From Micavibrio sp. UBA2705 (GTDB lineage: Bacteria > Pseudomonadota > Alphaproteobacteria > Micavibrionales > Micavibrionaceae), in NCBI GenBank assembly GCA_002354205.1, contig DELD01000032.1:1-32800 (forward strand): a DNA stretch of 32,800 bases. The letters are read 5' to 3'. Positions 1 to 7,097 of this stretch are shown piece by piece (position 1 is the first letter of the stretch; every line of letters starts with the position of its first letter). The notes beneath the pieces were generated by a model. The model worked only from the letters and a program-made list of their open reading frames with translations, made no database searches and was not told the DNA's origin. A program made the position numbers and the translations under genes.

Positions 1-206
1 GTTTTAAAGAAACATTATAAAAAAACAAATATTAGGCGCTGTTAATAAAACTTTTATAAATTTTATCTAAAATTTTATATAGTGTAGTGTTTTTGTGTGA
101 TCCTTGTGCTAATATCTTTATTAGTTCGCTGTATTCGCAGCGCATTTATCATTAAAAATATAATGCTATATTGAGTAGAAGAAGCTTGCACAAGGAGCCG
201 GAACCG

Positions 207-2339
207 TTGGAACGCCAAAAAGATTCGAAGCGCAAATCGTTATTATTCAGGGCTTATATCTGGAAAAGTAAGATTACTTGGCGCATTGCTGTCGCCATTT
301 TTATCACGCTTTTTGTTATGCAGTCTTTGTTCATTGGCGCATTCCTCTATAAGGCAGAAATAGATCACAGCCTGCAAACACATAAAGCTTTGAAAAATGA
401 AATTATCGCCAGCACGGTTATGGACCGTATGATAAAAGGCGATGCGAACCCATTTTTTGGCGAATATGGCGCGGGCCTTAATCGTGTTAAGCACATATTG
501 GGCTATAAGGCCTATGATATTACATTTGAATTGCTGCGCCAAGAAGGTGATGTGAACGGCCTTGATGCTTCAGCGTTTCAAGATTCTATGGGGTATAAGA
601 AAGCTTTGGCTGGCGAAGGCTATATTGATGTGCTGATTACGCCGGAAGATGTTAATAATTTACCGTTTTATATCGCGCTACGCTTCGATGATGCACAGTG
701 GGATAAAGATATAATATCTGCTCTGCTTGAACATGCAGGCCTATTGTTTGGTCTATCTTTGGCGGCGACGGCGATTATGTTGATGTTCTTGGGGCGCTGG
801 ATTTTAGTGCCAACGCTGTTTTTAAGCGAAAATTTGCGTAAAGCATCACTGAGCCCCGAAAAACCTGAAATTGAAGATTACCCTTATGAAGCAAACGATG
901 AGATCGGTACTGCCGTTGTAACGGTGCAAAGTCTTATTCGTCAAAATGCGGATAACATCAACCGCATTAAATCAGCCGCGCAAGACCAAATCCATAAGCT
1001 TGCTTATTATGATACGCTAACAGGTCTGCCAAACAGAATCTTGTTTTTGCAAAAACTGGCTGAACTTGGCCGCGCAGCGGTTTCAGATGATGGACAAATT
1101 CGGCGCTGGGCGGTTATTACAATTGATTTGGATCATTTCAAAGATGTGAACGACACGATGGGGCATAATATTGGCGATGCGATATTACGCGGCGTTGGTA
1201 AGCGGCTAGCATCTGCGCTGCCTGACACGGCGGTTGTCGCACGTACCGGTGAGGATGAATACGCGATTACAGTGCCGATGGTAACCAGCATTACCAATGC
1301 GAAAGAAATTGGCGAGCGTGTACAGGGCGTTATTCGTAACGAGCCATTTAAGGTCTTTAACGAGAATTTCCAAATCCGCTGTTCAATCGGTGTGGCAACA
1401 TATCCTGATGATGCGTCAGACCCTGAACAAGTTCTGAAAAATGCTGATATCGCGCTTAACCGCGCCAAAGAAGATGGTCGCGATACGATCCGTGAATATG
1501 TCGAAGATTTCGACCGCGCGGTGCAGCTGCGCTTCCAAATGCTCCGTGATTTGCGTGATGCACTAGAAGAAGAGCAGCTTGCCCTGCATTTCCAGCCGCA
1601 GCTTGACTTACAATCTGGCAAAGTGATCGGCGCGGAAGCGTTGCTGCGTTGGTGGCGTCCGGATGATAGCGAGAAAGGCGGTACATATATTTCACCAGGG
1701 CTGTTTGTGCCGATTGCTGAGCAGTCAGGTCTGATTGTACCGATTGGTGAATTTGTGCTGCGTAATGCGTGCCGTACAGCCAAGACATGGCATGATAAAG
1801 GCCACATGGTGCGTATTGCTGTCAACGTATCTGGCGCGCAGTTCCACCAAAGTGATGTCGTGGCGCTAACGAAAGAAGTGCTTGAAGAAACAGGTATTGA
1901 GCCACATTATTTGGAATTGGAAGTCACAGAATCTGTTTTCATGGATGATGTTGAATTTACCATTGAAACATTAATGAAGCTCAATAATCTTGGTGTAGAG
2001 CTTGCGATTGATGACTTTGGCACAGGCTATTCCTCGTTATCCTATTTGCGTCAATTCCCGATTGATCGCCTAAAAATTGACCAATCGTTCATTCGTAATG
2101 CCTTGAAAGATGAAGATGACGCCGCGATCACCAAAACGATTATTAGCCTTGGTCACTCTTTGAACTTGAAGGTTATTGCCGAGGGCGTGGAAGAGCTTGA
2201 ACATGAAGAGTTCTTGTTGAAAGAAGGTTGTGATGAGGTGCAGGGCTATCGTTATTCACGCCCTGTTCCACCGGATCAAGTTATGGAGTTCTTTGAGAAT
2301 TATACAGGCGACCTTGATTACTTTAAAAAGAAAGCTTAG
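207..2339 (+). CDS. Membrane-bound GGDEF-EAL protein (probable c-di-GMP phosphodiesterase)
   Basis: This is a cyclic-di-GMP turnover protein anchored in the inner membrane. Two hydrophobic segments (about residues 22-47 and 177-205) flank a roughly 130-residue presumed periplasmic sensor region. A HAMP-like linker, a GGDEF domain and a C-terminal EAL domain follow. The EAL motif is at about residue 477, and the other EAL-family residues are present: NVSGAQF, LEVTES, DDFGTGYSS, LKID, AEGVE and VQGYRYSRP. The phosphodiesterase is therefore probably active. The cyclase signature near residue 347 reads GEDEY instead of GGDEF, so diguanylate cyclase activity is doubtful and the domain may only bind GTP. 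I chose the TTG at 207 because AAGGAG (192-197) lies 9 nt upstream. An in-frame TTG at 171 would add 12 residues but has no ribosome-binding site. The upstream 200 bases are AT-rich with no clear promoter. The gene is monocistronic and convergent with the next gene. Confidence 0.93.
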   Translation: MERQKDSKRKSLLFRAYIWKSKITWRIAVAIFITLFVMQSLFIGAFLYKAEIDHSLQTHKALKNEIIASTVMDRMIKGDANPFFGEYGAGLNRVKHILGYKAYDITFELLRQEGDVNGLDASAFQDSMGYKKALAGEGYIDVLITPEDVNNLPFYIALRFDDAQWDKDIISALLEHAGLLFGLSLAATAIMLMFLGRWILVPTLFLSENLRKASLSPEKPEIEDYPYEANDEIGTAVVTVQSLIRQNADNINRIKSAAQDQIHKLAYYDTLTGLPNRILFLQKLAELGRAAVSDDGQIRRWAVITIDLDHFKDVNDTMGHNIGDAILRGVGKRLASALPDTAVVARTGEDEYAITVPMVTSITNAKEIGERVQGVIRNEPFKVFNENFQIRCSIGVATYPDDASDPEQVLKNADIALNRAKEDGRDTIREYVEDFDRAVQLRFQMLRDLRDALEEEQLALHFQPQLDLQSGKVIGAEALLRWWRPDDSEKGGTYISPGLFVPIAEQSGLIVPIGEFVLRNACRTAKTWHDKGHMVRIAVNVSGAQFHQSDVVALTKEVLEETGIEPHYLELEVTESVFMDDVEFTIETLMKLNNLGVELAIDDFGTGYSSLSYLRQFPIDRLKIDQSFIRNALKDEDDAAITKTIISLGHSLNLKVIAEGVEELEHEEFLLKEGCDEVQGYRYSRPVPPDQVMEFFENYTGDLDYFKKKA

Positions 2340-2343
2340 CGGC

Positions 2344-2946
2344 TTAAGGCTTGGCCGTAATGCGGCGGCGCTGCAATATTAAAAATGCAGGCAGGCCAAT
2401 ATTCATCAGCATAATCGTCAGTGGGTATATAGTCGTTGTCACCGAATAATGGCCCATCGCCATAATCGCGAGGCCGAAACTTACCGCTTCTATAAAATAA
2501 TAAGGCGCATTTTCTTCATGTGGTTTCATAATCGATTTGCGTATTGTGGGCAGGAAGCCAAGTAAATCAACAGCGAGAACAATTAGTATTGCGTATAAAG
2601 CGCTATTGGTCAGCGCCCATACAGGTAAAGCGAGTAATGCGCAACATAGATAGATAAAATCTGCGCGCGTGATGTTTTTCTCGCCGTATTTAAGGGCAAG
2701 GACGCAGACAAGCAAACATATTAAAGTTAATAGCCCTGTGTGATACGCACCGAGATGCGCGCCGCCACTGAGCTGCGCAGCGAAGGCGATCGCCATGGTG
2801 ATGCTCCATATAACCCATGTGAAAATATGCGGCTTTGTTGCGCCAGATATAATGCTCATAAAATAAGGGATGAAGCCAATAAGCGCCAAAATTATGGATG
2901 CTGCAGCAAATATGCTTTTGGGGTCTATGTCGGATAATATTGTCAT
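2344..2946 (-). CDS. Multi-pass membrane protein with duplicated PQ-loop-like motif
   Basis: This is a 200-residue, very hydrophobic protein with about six or seven predicted membrane helices and no large soluble domain. Two segments about 115 residues apart look like copies of each other: IGFIPYFMSIISGATKPH near residue 22 and LGFLPTIRKSIMKPH near residue 129. Each begins with a hydrophobic-Gly-Phe-x-Pro motif followed by a basic/KPH stretch. Such duplication resembles SWEET/PQ-loop-type membrane proteins built from two three-helix bundles, but assignment to that clan is my inference. The ATG at 2946 has no clear Shine-Dalgarno sequence. The gene lies 98 nt downstream of rplA on the same strand but is separated from it by a strong terminator, so it is probably not part of that operon. 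The substrate is unknown. Confidence 0.75.
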   Translation of the reverse strand: MTILSDIDPKSIFAAASIILALIGFIPYFMSIISGATKPHIFTWVIWSITMAIAFAAQLSGGAHLGAYHTGLLTLICLLVCVLALKYGEKNITRADFIYLCCALLALPVWALTNSALYAILIVLAVDLLGFLPTIRKSIMKPHEENAPYYFIEAVSFGLAIMAMGHYSVTTTIYPLTIMLMNIGLPAFLILQRRRITAKP

Positions 2947-2989
2947 TGTGGCTGTTTTACTTGCTGTTGTGTGCGTTTTTATTTAGGTG

Positions 2990-3020
2990 AAAAAAAAGCG
3001 CCCTAGGGTTAGGGCGCTTT
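2990..3020 (-). terminator. Intrinsic terminator after rplA
   Basis: An 11-bp perfect stem (AAAGCGCCCTA pairing with TAGGGCGCTTT) has a 4-nt loop. On the minus strand it is followed by a run of eight Ts. It lies 23 nt beyond the rplA stop, so the rplKA transcript ends here. Confidence 0.9.
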
Positions 3021-3043
3021 CAAAATTATATATCGCGAAGCGA

Positions 3044-3748
3044 TTAAGCGGCTTTGTTTACTGACGCAATGTCAATTTTAAGGCCTGGGCTCATTGTTGT
3101 TGAGATTGTTACTTTCTCAATATATGTGCCTTTTGCGCCAGCTGGGCGTGCTTTTTGAATCGCGCCAATATATGCACGAACGTTTTCAAGGATCTTTGCT
3201 TCTGTGAAGCTAAGCTTGCCAACGCCGTTATGTACGATACCTGCTTTTTCAGCGCGGAATTCAACAGCGCCGCCTTTTGCAGATGCAACAGCTTTTGCAA
3301 CGTCTGGTGTTACTGTGCCAAGTTTAGGGTTTGGCATCAGGCCACGTGGACCAAGAACTTTACCAAGGCGACCAACCAAAGGCATCATGTCTGGCGTTGC
3401 AATACAACGGTCAAAGTTCATTTCACCTTTTTGGATTGTTTCCAAAAGATCTTCCGCGCCAACGATGTCCGCGCCCGCAGCCTTTGCTTCTTCAGCTTTC
3501 GCATCGCGTGCAAATACTGCAACGCGAACTGTTTTACCAGTGCCGTTTGGAAGCTCAGTCATGCCACGAAGAACTTGGTCCGCGTGACGTGGGTCAAGAC
3601 ATGTATTTAATGCGATGTCGATTGTTTGGTCGAACTTACGCTCTTTTTCAAAACCTTTAAGGATTTTAACCGCTTCTTCTAGGTCGTAAAGTTTTTCACG
3701 ATCAACTTGTCCAAGCGCTGCAACGATTTTTTTTGCTTTTTTAGCCAT
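3044..3748 (-). CDS. rplA: 50S ribosomal protein L1
   Basis: L1 forms the mobile stalk of the large ribosomal subunit, where deacylated tRNA leaves the E site. In many bacteria it also represses translation of its own operon by binding the mRNA leader. The protein is 234 residues, the usual length. It carries the family core GKVLGPRGLMPNPKLGT and the rRNA-contacting stretch AKGGAVEFRAEKAGIVHNG. The ATG at 3748 begins 2 nt after the rplK stop. Its ribosome-binding site (GGAAGG) is inside the end of rplK, so the two genes are probably translationally coupled. A terminator follows directly. The usual downstream partners rplJ, rplL and rpoBC are not here; a membrane-protein gene follows instead. 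Confidence 0.98.
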   Translation of the reverse strand: MAKKAKKIVAALGQVDREKLYDLEEAVKILKGFEKERKFDQTIDIALNTCLDPRHADQVLRGMTELPNGTGKTVRVAVFARDAKAEEAKAAGADIVGAEDLLETIQKGEMNFDRCIATPDMMPLVGRLGKVLGPRGLMPNPKLGTVTPDVAKAVASAKGGAVEFRAEKAGIVHNGVGKLSFTEAKILENVRAYIGAIQKARPAGAKGTYIEKVTISTTMSPGLKIDIASVNKAA

Positions 3749-3750
3749 GA

Positions 3751-4185
3751 TTAACCTTCCACAACTTCTACGCCCATAGAGCGTGCTGAACCTTCGATGA
3801 TAAGCATAGCGTTCTCAATGTCATTTGCATTAAGGTCAACCATCTTGGTTTCTGCGATAACTTTAACTTGAGATTGCTTGATAGTGCCAACGATCTCGTT
3901 TGATGGGCTGCTTGCACCTTTTTTGATTTTCGCAGCTTTTTTGATAAAGAAACTTGCAGGTGGTGTTTTTGTTTCGAATGTGAATGAACGGTCTTCATAG
4001 ACTGTGATCACAACCGGAATTGGCGTACCTTTTTCAAAGCTTTCTGTTTTCGCGTTAAACGCTTTACAGAATTCCATGATGTTAACGCCGTGTTGGCCTA
4101 GGGCCGGACCAACTGGTGGAGACGGGTTTGCCGCACCAGCTTGGATTGTCAGGTTAATAAAACCCGATACTTTTCTCTTTGCCAT
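3751..4185 (-). CDS. rplK: 50S ribosomal protein L11
   Basis: L11 is part of the GTPase-associated centre of the 50S subunit and is needed for RelA-dependent stringent response. The protein is 144 residues, typical of the family. The N-terminal signature PPVGPALGQHGVNIMEFCKAFN-type block occupies about residues 22-43, and the C-terminal rRNA-binding end reads SARSMGVEVVEG. The ATG at 4185 is preceded by GGAGAAG at good spacing. A sigma70-like promoter and a hairpin lie just upstream (listed separately). This suggests that rplK-rplA is a self-contained two-gene operon. secE and nusG, which normally sit upstream, are absent. Confidence 0.98.
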   Translation of the reverse strand: MAKRKVSGFINLTIQAGAANPSPPVGPALGQHGVNIMEFCKAFNAKTESFEKGTPIPVVITVYEDRSFTFETKTPPASFFIKKAAKIKKGASSPSNEIVGTIKQSQVKVIAETKMVDLNANDIENAMLIIEGSARSMGVEVVEG

Positions 4186-4220
4186 TTTACTTCTCCGTTA
4201 TAGCAATAGATTAAACGAAG

Positions 4221-4258
4221 GGCCGTGGTACGACAAAATGCGTAAATCTTCCACAGCC
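4221..4258 (-). promoter_or_regulatory. Leader hairpin of rplK, candidate L1 autoregulatory site
   Basis: In the rplK leader, GGCTGTGG (4258-4251) can pair with CCACGGCC (4228-4221), giving 8 bp with one G-U pair around a 22-nt loop. It lies 36-73 nt before the L11 start codon and inside the predicted transcript. L1 is known to repress the L11-L1 operon by binding a leader structure that mimics its 23S rRNA site. I infer that role here from position only and did not match the consensus base by base. Confidence 0.4.
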
Positions 4259-4289
4259 ATGAATGTCTTCCAAATTCAAAAGACGCCGC

Positions 4290-4318
4290 ACTATAGGCGG
4301 GGGGAGCGTAAAAATCAA
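4290..4318 (-). promoter_or_regulatory. Sigma70-type promoter for rplK-rplA
   Basis: Read on the minus strand, TTGATT (4318-4313) is followed by a 17-nt spacer and TATAGT (4295-4290). The predicted start site is near 4283, giving a leader of about 98 nt that includes the hairpin at 4221-4258. The spacing is ideal and each box has good matches to consensus. Confidence 0.6.
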
Positions 4319-4421
4319 GCGAAATTTATCCGTGCGTAAAGATAGGGGGCTTGTGGTCATTTATAGGGTTTGGTTAAGCGGCGCAGCGGCAGCGATAAGG
4401 GATATTTCAAGCAAATGGAGA

Positions 4422-4448
4422 AACGCACCGCCTGGGAGGCGGTGCGTT
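4422..4448 (-). terminator. Hairpin terminator after the CA-repeat gene
   Basis: A perfect 12-bp stem (AACGCACCGCCT pairing with AGGCGGTGCGTT) closes a 3-nt loop. It lies 45 nt downstream of the stop of the gene at 4494-4886. On the minus strand only a short run (GTTTC) follows, so the U-tract is weak. The stem is nevertheless strong, and it separates that gene from the rplK promoter. Confidence 0.55.
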
Positions 4449-4493
4449 ATCTGTGAGGGTGTGTAGTATATGTGTAGTCGTGTGTGTGTGTGT

Positions 4494-4886
4494 TTAGAAG
4501 TAGTCCAAGCCATACTGCGTAGGGTGAGTGTCAGTAAAGCTTGCTAGTGCGTCAACAATGCTTAATGAAGACGCCGCAGGCGTATAGATAGGTTCTGTGC
4601 TGCCGGTGTCAATCTTTGTGTCTAGGCTATATATGTGTGTGTTGTCGGTGCTCTGTGTGTCCGCAGCGCTATGTTTAAGCATCAATGTTAATGCATCATC
4701 ATGTGGATGTGCAAAAGAAAGTATTTCAGAAATATCCAAACGGTCATCATTGAGATCGCTGTTTATGTGTGTCTGCCCTGTGTGTGTGTGTGAGGGGGCA
4801 TCTTGAGCGCCGCTGCCAGGTTCTATCTGGTTCAGCATCGCTGCAATCTCGTCCATATTCGCGTTTGTTTGATATAGCTCGTCCAT
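4494..4886 (-). CDS. Hypothetical protein, acidic, His/Thr-rich, with CA-repeat tracts
   Basis: I do not recognise this 130-residue protein. It is acidic and rich in Asp, Thr, His and Ser. It has no membrane segment and no signal peptide. The DNA is unusual: the minus strand contains many CA dinucleotide runs. A (CA)7 tract at 4779-4792 encodes the SHTHTG segment, and another run of six lies just after the stop codon. The middle stretch DDRLDISEILSF followed by DDALTLML is vaguely reminiscent of C-terminal targeting regions of type I-secreted proteins, but this is a weak impression. The ATG at 4886 follows an AAGAGAG ribosome-binding site. The gene stands alone between leuA and rplK, with a hairpin terminator downstream. 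Confidence 0.6.
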   Translation of the reverse strand: MDELYQTNANMDEIAAMLNQIEPGSGAQDAPSHTHTGQTHINSDLNDDRLDISEILSFAHPHDDALTLMLKHSAADTQSTDNTHIYSLDTKIDTGSTEPIYTPAASSLSIVDALASFTDTHPTQYGLDYF

Positions 4887-4979
4887 AATCTCTCTTGTTT
4901 TTTGTTGTCGGCTTTCGTAAATAACGTTGCAAGAGCTGTGCCAGCTATGCCATTAAACAAAATAAAGCATTTTTGCCGT

Positions 4980-5027
4980 AAAAACATATGCTTCGGCGTT
5001 AATTTTCGCCGTAAGTATATGTGTTTT
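4980..5027. repeat. Long imperfect inverted repeat between leuA and the CA-repeat gene
   Basis: Bases 4980-4998 (AAAAACATATGCTTCGGCG) are close to the reverse complement of 5006-5027, with two small bulges and a 7-nt AT-rich loop. On the minus strand the arm ends in a run of five Ts, so it could act as a distal leuA terminator. It could also be a regulatory palindrome for the gene at 4494-4886. The rest of the 290-nt gap holds nothing else I can name apart from the hairpin at 5121-5143. Confidence 0.4.
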
Positions 5028-5120
5028 TCATTGTCTGTGGTTTCAAAATGGGACGCCTGCATCGGTTTGCATAGTGTAAGTATTTATGCCTAGAGCGGAA
5101 TTTGCCGTTCGGGGAGGTCT

Positions 5121-5143
5121 TAGGCGGCTTGATTTGCCGCCTA
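5121..5143. other. Perfect 8-bp hairpin downstream of leuA
   Basis: TAGGCGGC and GCCGCCTA form a perfect stem around a 7-nt loop, 34 nt beyond the leuA stop. Neither strand has a T-run after it, so it is not a classical intrinsic terminator. It may stabilise the leuA transcript end. Confidence 0.35.
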
Positions 5144-5176
5144 TATAAATGTGGCTAGGCAAAACTTGTCTGCTAT

Positions 5177-6757
5177 TTAGGGGCCAACTTCATAGATTGG
5201 CTGCTCATCCTCGCCATTTGCCGCGGCAAGGTGCTTTATATGGGAGAGCTTATTTAATGCGTGAACGTAGGCTTTGGCTGAAGCAATCATCGTATCTACA
5301 TTTGCGCCTTTTCCGTTCACAATATGGCTGTTTTGTTGCAGGCGTACGGTGACTTCGGCCTGCGCGTCAATGCCGCCTGTAACCGCATGGACGTTATAAA
5401 GCAGTAAATCTGTATCGTCATGCGGGTATATATCGCGTATCGCTTTGAACATCGCATCAACGGGGCCATTACCACTCGCCTCCGCGTGCGATGTTTTTCC
5501 GTCAATGCTCAGGCTAATTCTTGCAGTTTGCGGCCCGTCTGTCCCCGCGTGGATGACGAGATCGATAAACTGAATGTCGTGGCTGTTGTCAATACGGCTT
5601 TTATCGTCCATCAGGGCGATAATATCGTCATCAAAAATTTCTTTTTTCTGGTCGGCAAGGTCTTTAAACCGTGCGAAGGCGTCATTAAGTGCATTATCGC
5701 CAAGTGTGTAACCTAAATCTTCTAATTTCGCGCGGAAGGCATGGCGGCCTGAATGTTTGCCCATTACTAAATTAGATTCGGTAAGCCCAACGCTTTCGGG
5801 GGTCATAATTTCATATGTGCCGCGATGCTTTAGCATGCCGTCTTGGTGGATGCCGCTTTCATGGGCAAAGGCGTTCGCGCCGACAATCGCTTTGTTTGGC
5901 TGCACATTAAAGCCGGTGACCTTTGATAAAGTGCGAGAAGCCTTAGTGATCATCTCGGTTTTAATATTATTTGTGTATGGATATTGGTTCTGGCGCGTAC
6001 GTATCGCCATGATAATTTCTTCCATAGCGGCATTGCCTGCGCGTTCACCAATGCCATTAATAGTACATTCAATCTGGCGTGCGCCCGCATTAACGCCTGC
6101 AAGTGAATTGGCGACGGCAAGCCCTAAATCATTGTGGCAGTGTACGGATAAAATCGCCTTGTCAATATTCGGGACGCGGTTTTTCAGCATAGTAATCAGC
6201 GCGCTATAATCAGTTGGTGTTGCGTAGCCGACAGTATCAGGGATATTAATTGTGCGTGCGCCCGCATTAATAGCCGTTTCAACGGCACGGCAAAGGAAAT
6301 CGTCCTCGGTGCGGCTGCCATCTTCGGCAGACCATTCGACGTCATCGGTGAACTTATTGGCGAAGCTTACACTTTCGCGAATGGCTTCAATGACGGTATC
6401 TTCATCCATTTGCAGTTTATGCTTCATATGCAGCGGTGATGTTGAGATAAAGGTATGTATGCGGCGATGTGCGGCGGGCTCAATGGCTTCGGCGCAAACT
6501 TCAATGTCGCGTTTGATTGCGCGTGATAAGCCGCACACGGTAGCATTTTTCACAATTTTGGCAATTGCATTGACGCTTTCAAAGTCACCTTTTGATGCCA
6601 TGGGAAAGCCAGCCTCAATAATGTCCACGCCCATTTCATCAAGCAGCGCCGCTATTTTGAGCTTTTCTTCAAGGTTCATTGAGCAGCCGGGCGATTGTTC
6701 GCCATCCCTCAGCGTGGTGTCAAATATATATACGCGTTCAGCTTCAATGTCGCTCAT
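5177..6757 (-). CDS. leuA: 2-isopropylmalate synthase
   Basis: The enzyme condenses acetyl-CoA with 2-oxoisovalerate to 2-isopropylmalate, the first committed step of leucine synthesis in the cytoplasm. The 526-residue length fits the bacterial LeuA type. The N-terminal motif FDTTLRDGEQSPG is at about residues 12-24. The metal-binding HCHNDLGL is near residue 205, followed by GERAGNAAMEE and HESGIHQDGML. The C-terminal leucine-binding allosteric domain is intact (VHAVTGGIDAQAEVTVRL). Feedback inhibition by leucine is therefore expected. The ATG at 6757 follows GGGGAG at 8-nt spacing. No other leu genes are nearby. The leader contains an inverted repeat, listed separately. Confidence 0.97.
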   Translation of the reverse strand: MSDIEAERVYIFDTTLRDGEQSPGCSMNLEEKLKIAALLDEMGVDIIEAGFPMASKGDFESVNAIAKIVKNATVCGLSRAIKRDIEVCAEAIEPAAHRRIHTFISTSPLHMKHKLQMDEDTVIEAIRESVSFANKFTDDVEWSAEDGSRTEDDFLCRAVETAINAGARTINIPDTVGYATPTDYSALITMLKNRVPNIDKAILSVHCHNDLGLAVANSLAGVNAGARQIECTINGIGERAGNAAMEEIIMAIRTRQNQYPYTNNIKTEMITKASRTLSKVTGFNVQPNKAIVGANAFAHESGIHQDGMLKHRGTYEIMTPESVGLTESNLVMGKHSGRHAFRAKLEDLGYTLGDNALNDAFARFKDLADQKKEIFDDDIIALMDDKSRIDNSHDIQFIDLVIHAGTDGPQTARISLSIDGKTSHAEASGNGPVDAMFKAIRDIYPHDDTDLLLYNVHAVTGGIDAQAEVTVRLQQNSHIVNGKGANVDTMIASAKAYVHALNKLSHIKHLAAANGEDEQPIYEVGP

Positions 6758-6780
6758 CGTGGAAACTCCCCAAATGTTTC

Positions 6781-6820
6781 AAATGCATAGTCCTGCACAA
6801 TGGTCAGTCTATATGCATTT
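6781..6820 (-). promoter_or_regulatory. Inverted repeat in the leuA leader
   Basis: AAATGCATAG (6781-6790) and its near-complement CTATATGCATTT (6809-6820) flank 18 nt, about 25-60 nt before the leuA start. It could be an operator or an RNA hairpin. I see no leucine-rich leader peptide and no attenuator U-tract. Confidence 0.3.
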
Positions 6821-6878
6821 ATTTATAACTTAGAATTGATAATATCGGCGCAGAAGTCAATGAAATTTAAGTGTGGTA

Positions 6879-7097
6879 CTAACCTTTTACATCAAGATTA
6901 GAGCCTAATTTTTTTAAGGCTTTACCTGATTCTTCTCGGTAATGAGTTTCTACGCTTTCGCGGCGCTGATCCATAATGTCTTTCAGCAGCTTAACCCGCG
7001 CGGCAAGGCTTTCATCGGTCGTCGGGCTAGCTAAACATGCCGCGCTGTAAGCTTTTATCAGATTGGCGCAGGTGAAGGGCTTTTTATACAGGGTCAT
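6879..7097 (-). CDS. Small hypothetical protein overlapping the HAD gene
   Basis: This encodes 72 residues, hydrophilic and probably helical, with a charged C-terminal half (QRRESVETHYREESGKALKK). I do not recognise a family. Its ATG at 7097 lies inside the last codons of the upstream HAD gene, giving a 14-nt overlap in a different frame. This is typical of translational coupling and is the main argument that it is real. Two cysteines in the N-terminal third are not in a metal-binding arrangement. leuA lies 121 nt further downstream, behind its own leader. A chance extension of the overlap cannot be excluded. Confidence 0.5.
   Translation of the reverse strand: MTLYKKPFTCANLIKAYSAACLASPTTDESLAARVKLLKDIMDQRRESVETHYREESGKALKKLGSNLDVKG

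Noticed and set aside
1133..1825. Long minus-strand open frame inside the GGDEF-EAL gene
   Set aside because: It is an antisense shadow of a strongly supported coding region; its Ser/Arg-rich composition is what codon complementarity produces.
3155..3660. Plus-strand open frames across rplA
   Set aside because: They are antisense to a certain ribosomal protein gene and have no start signal.
4832..5062. 76-codon minus-strand frame upstream of and overlapping the CA-repeat gene
   Set aside because: It spans the inverted repeat at 4980-5027, has no family resemblance, and ends inside the better supported gene. I kept only the 130-residue frame.
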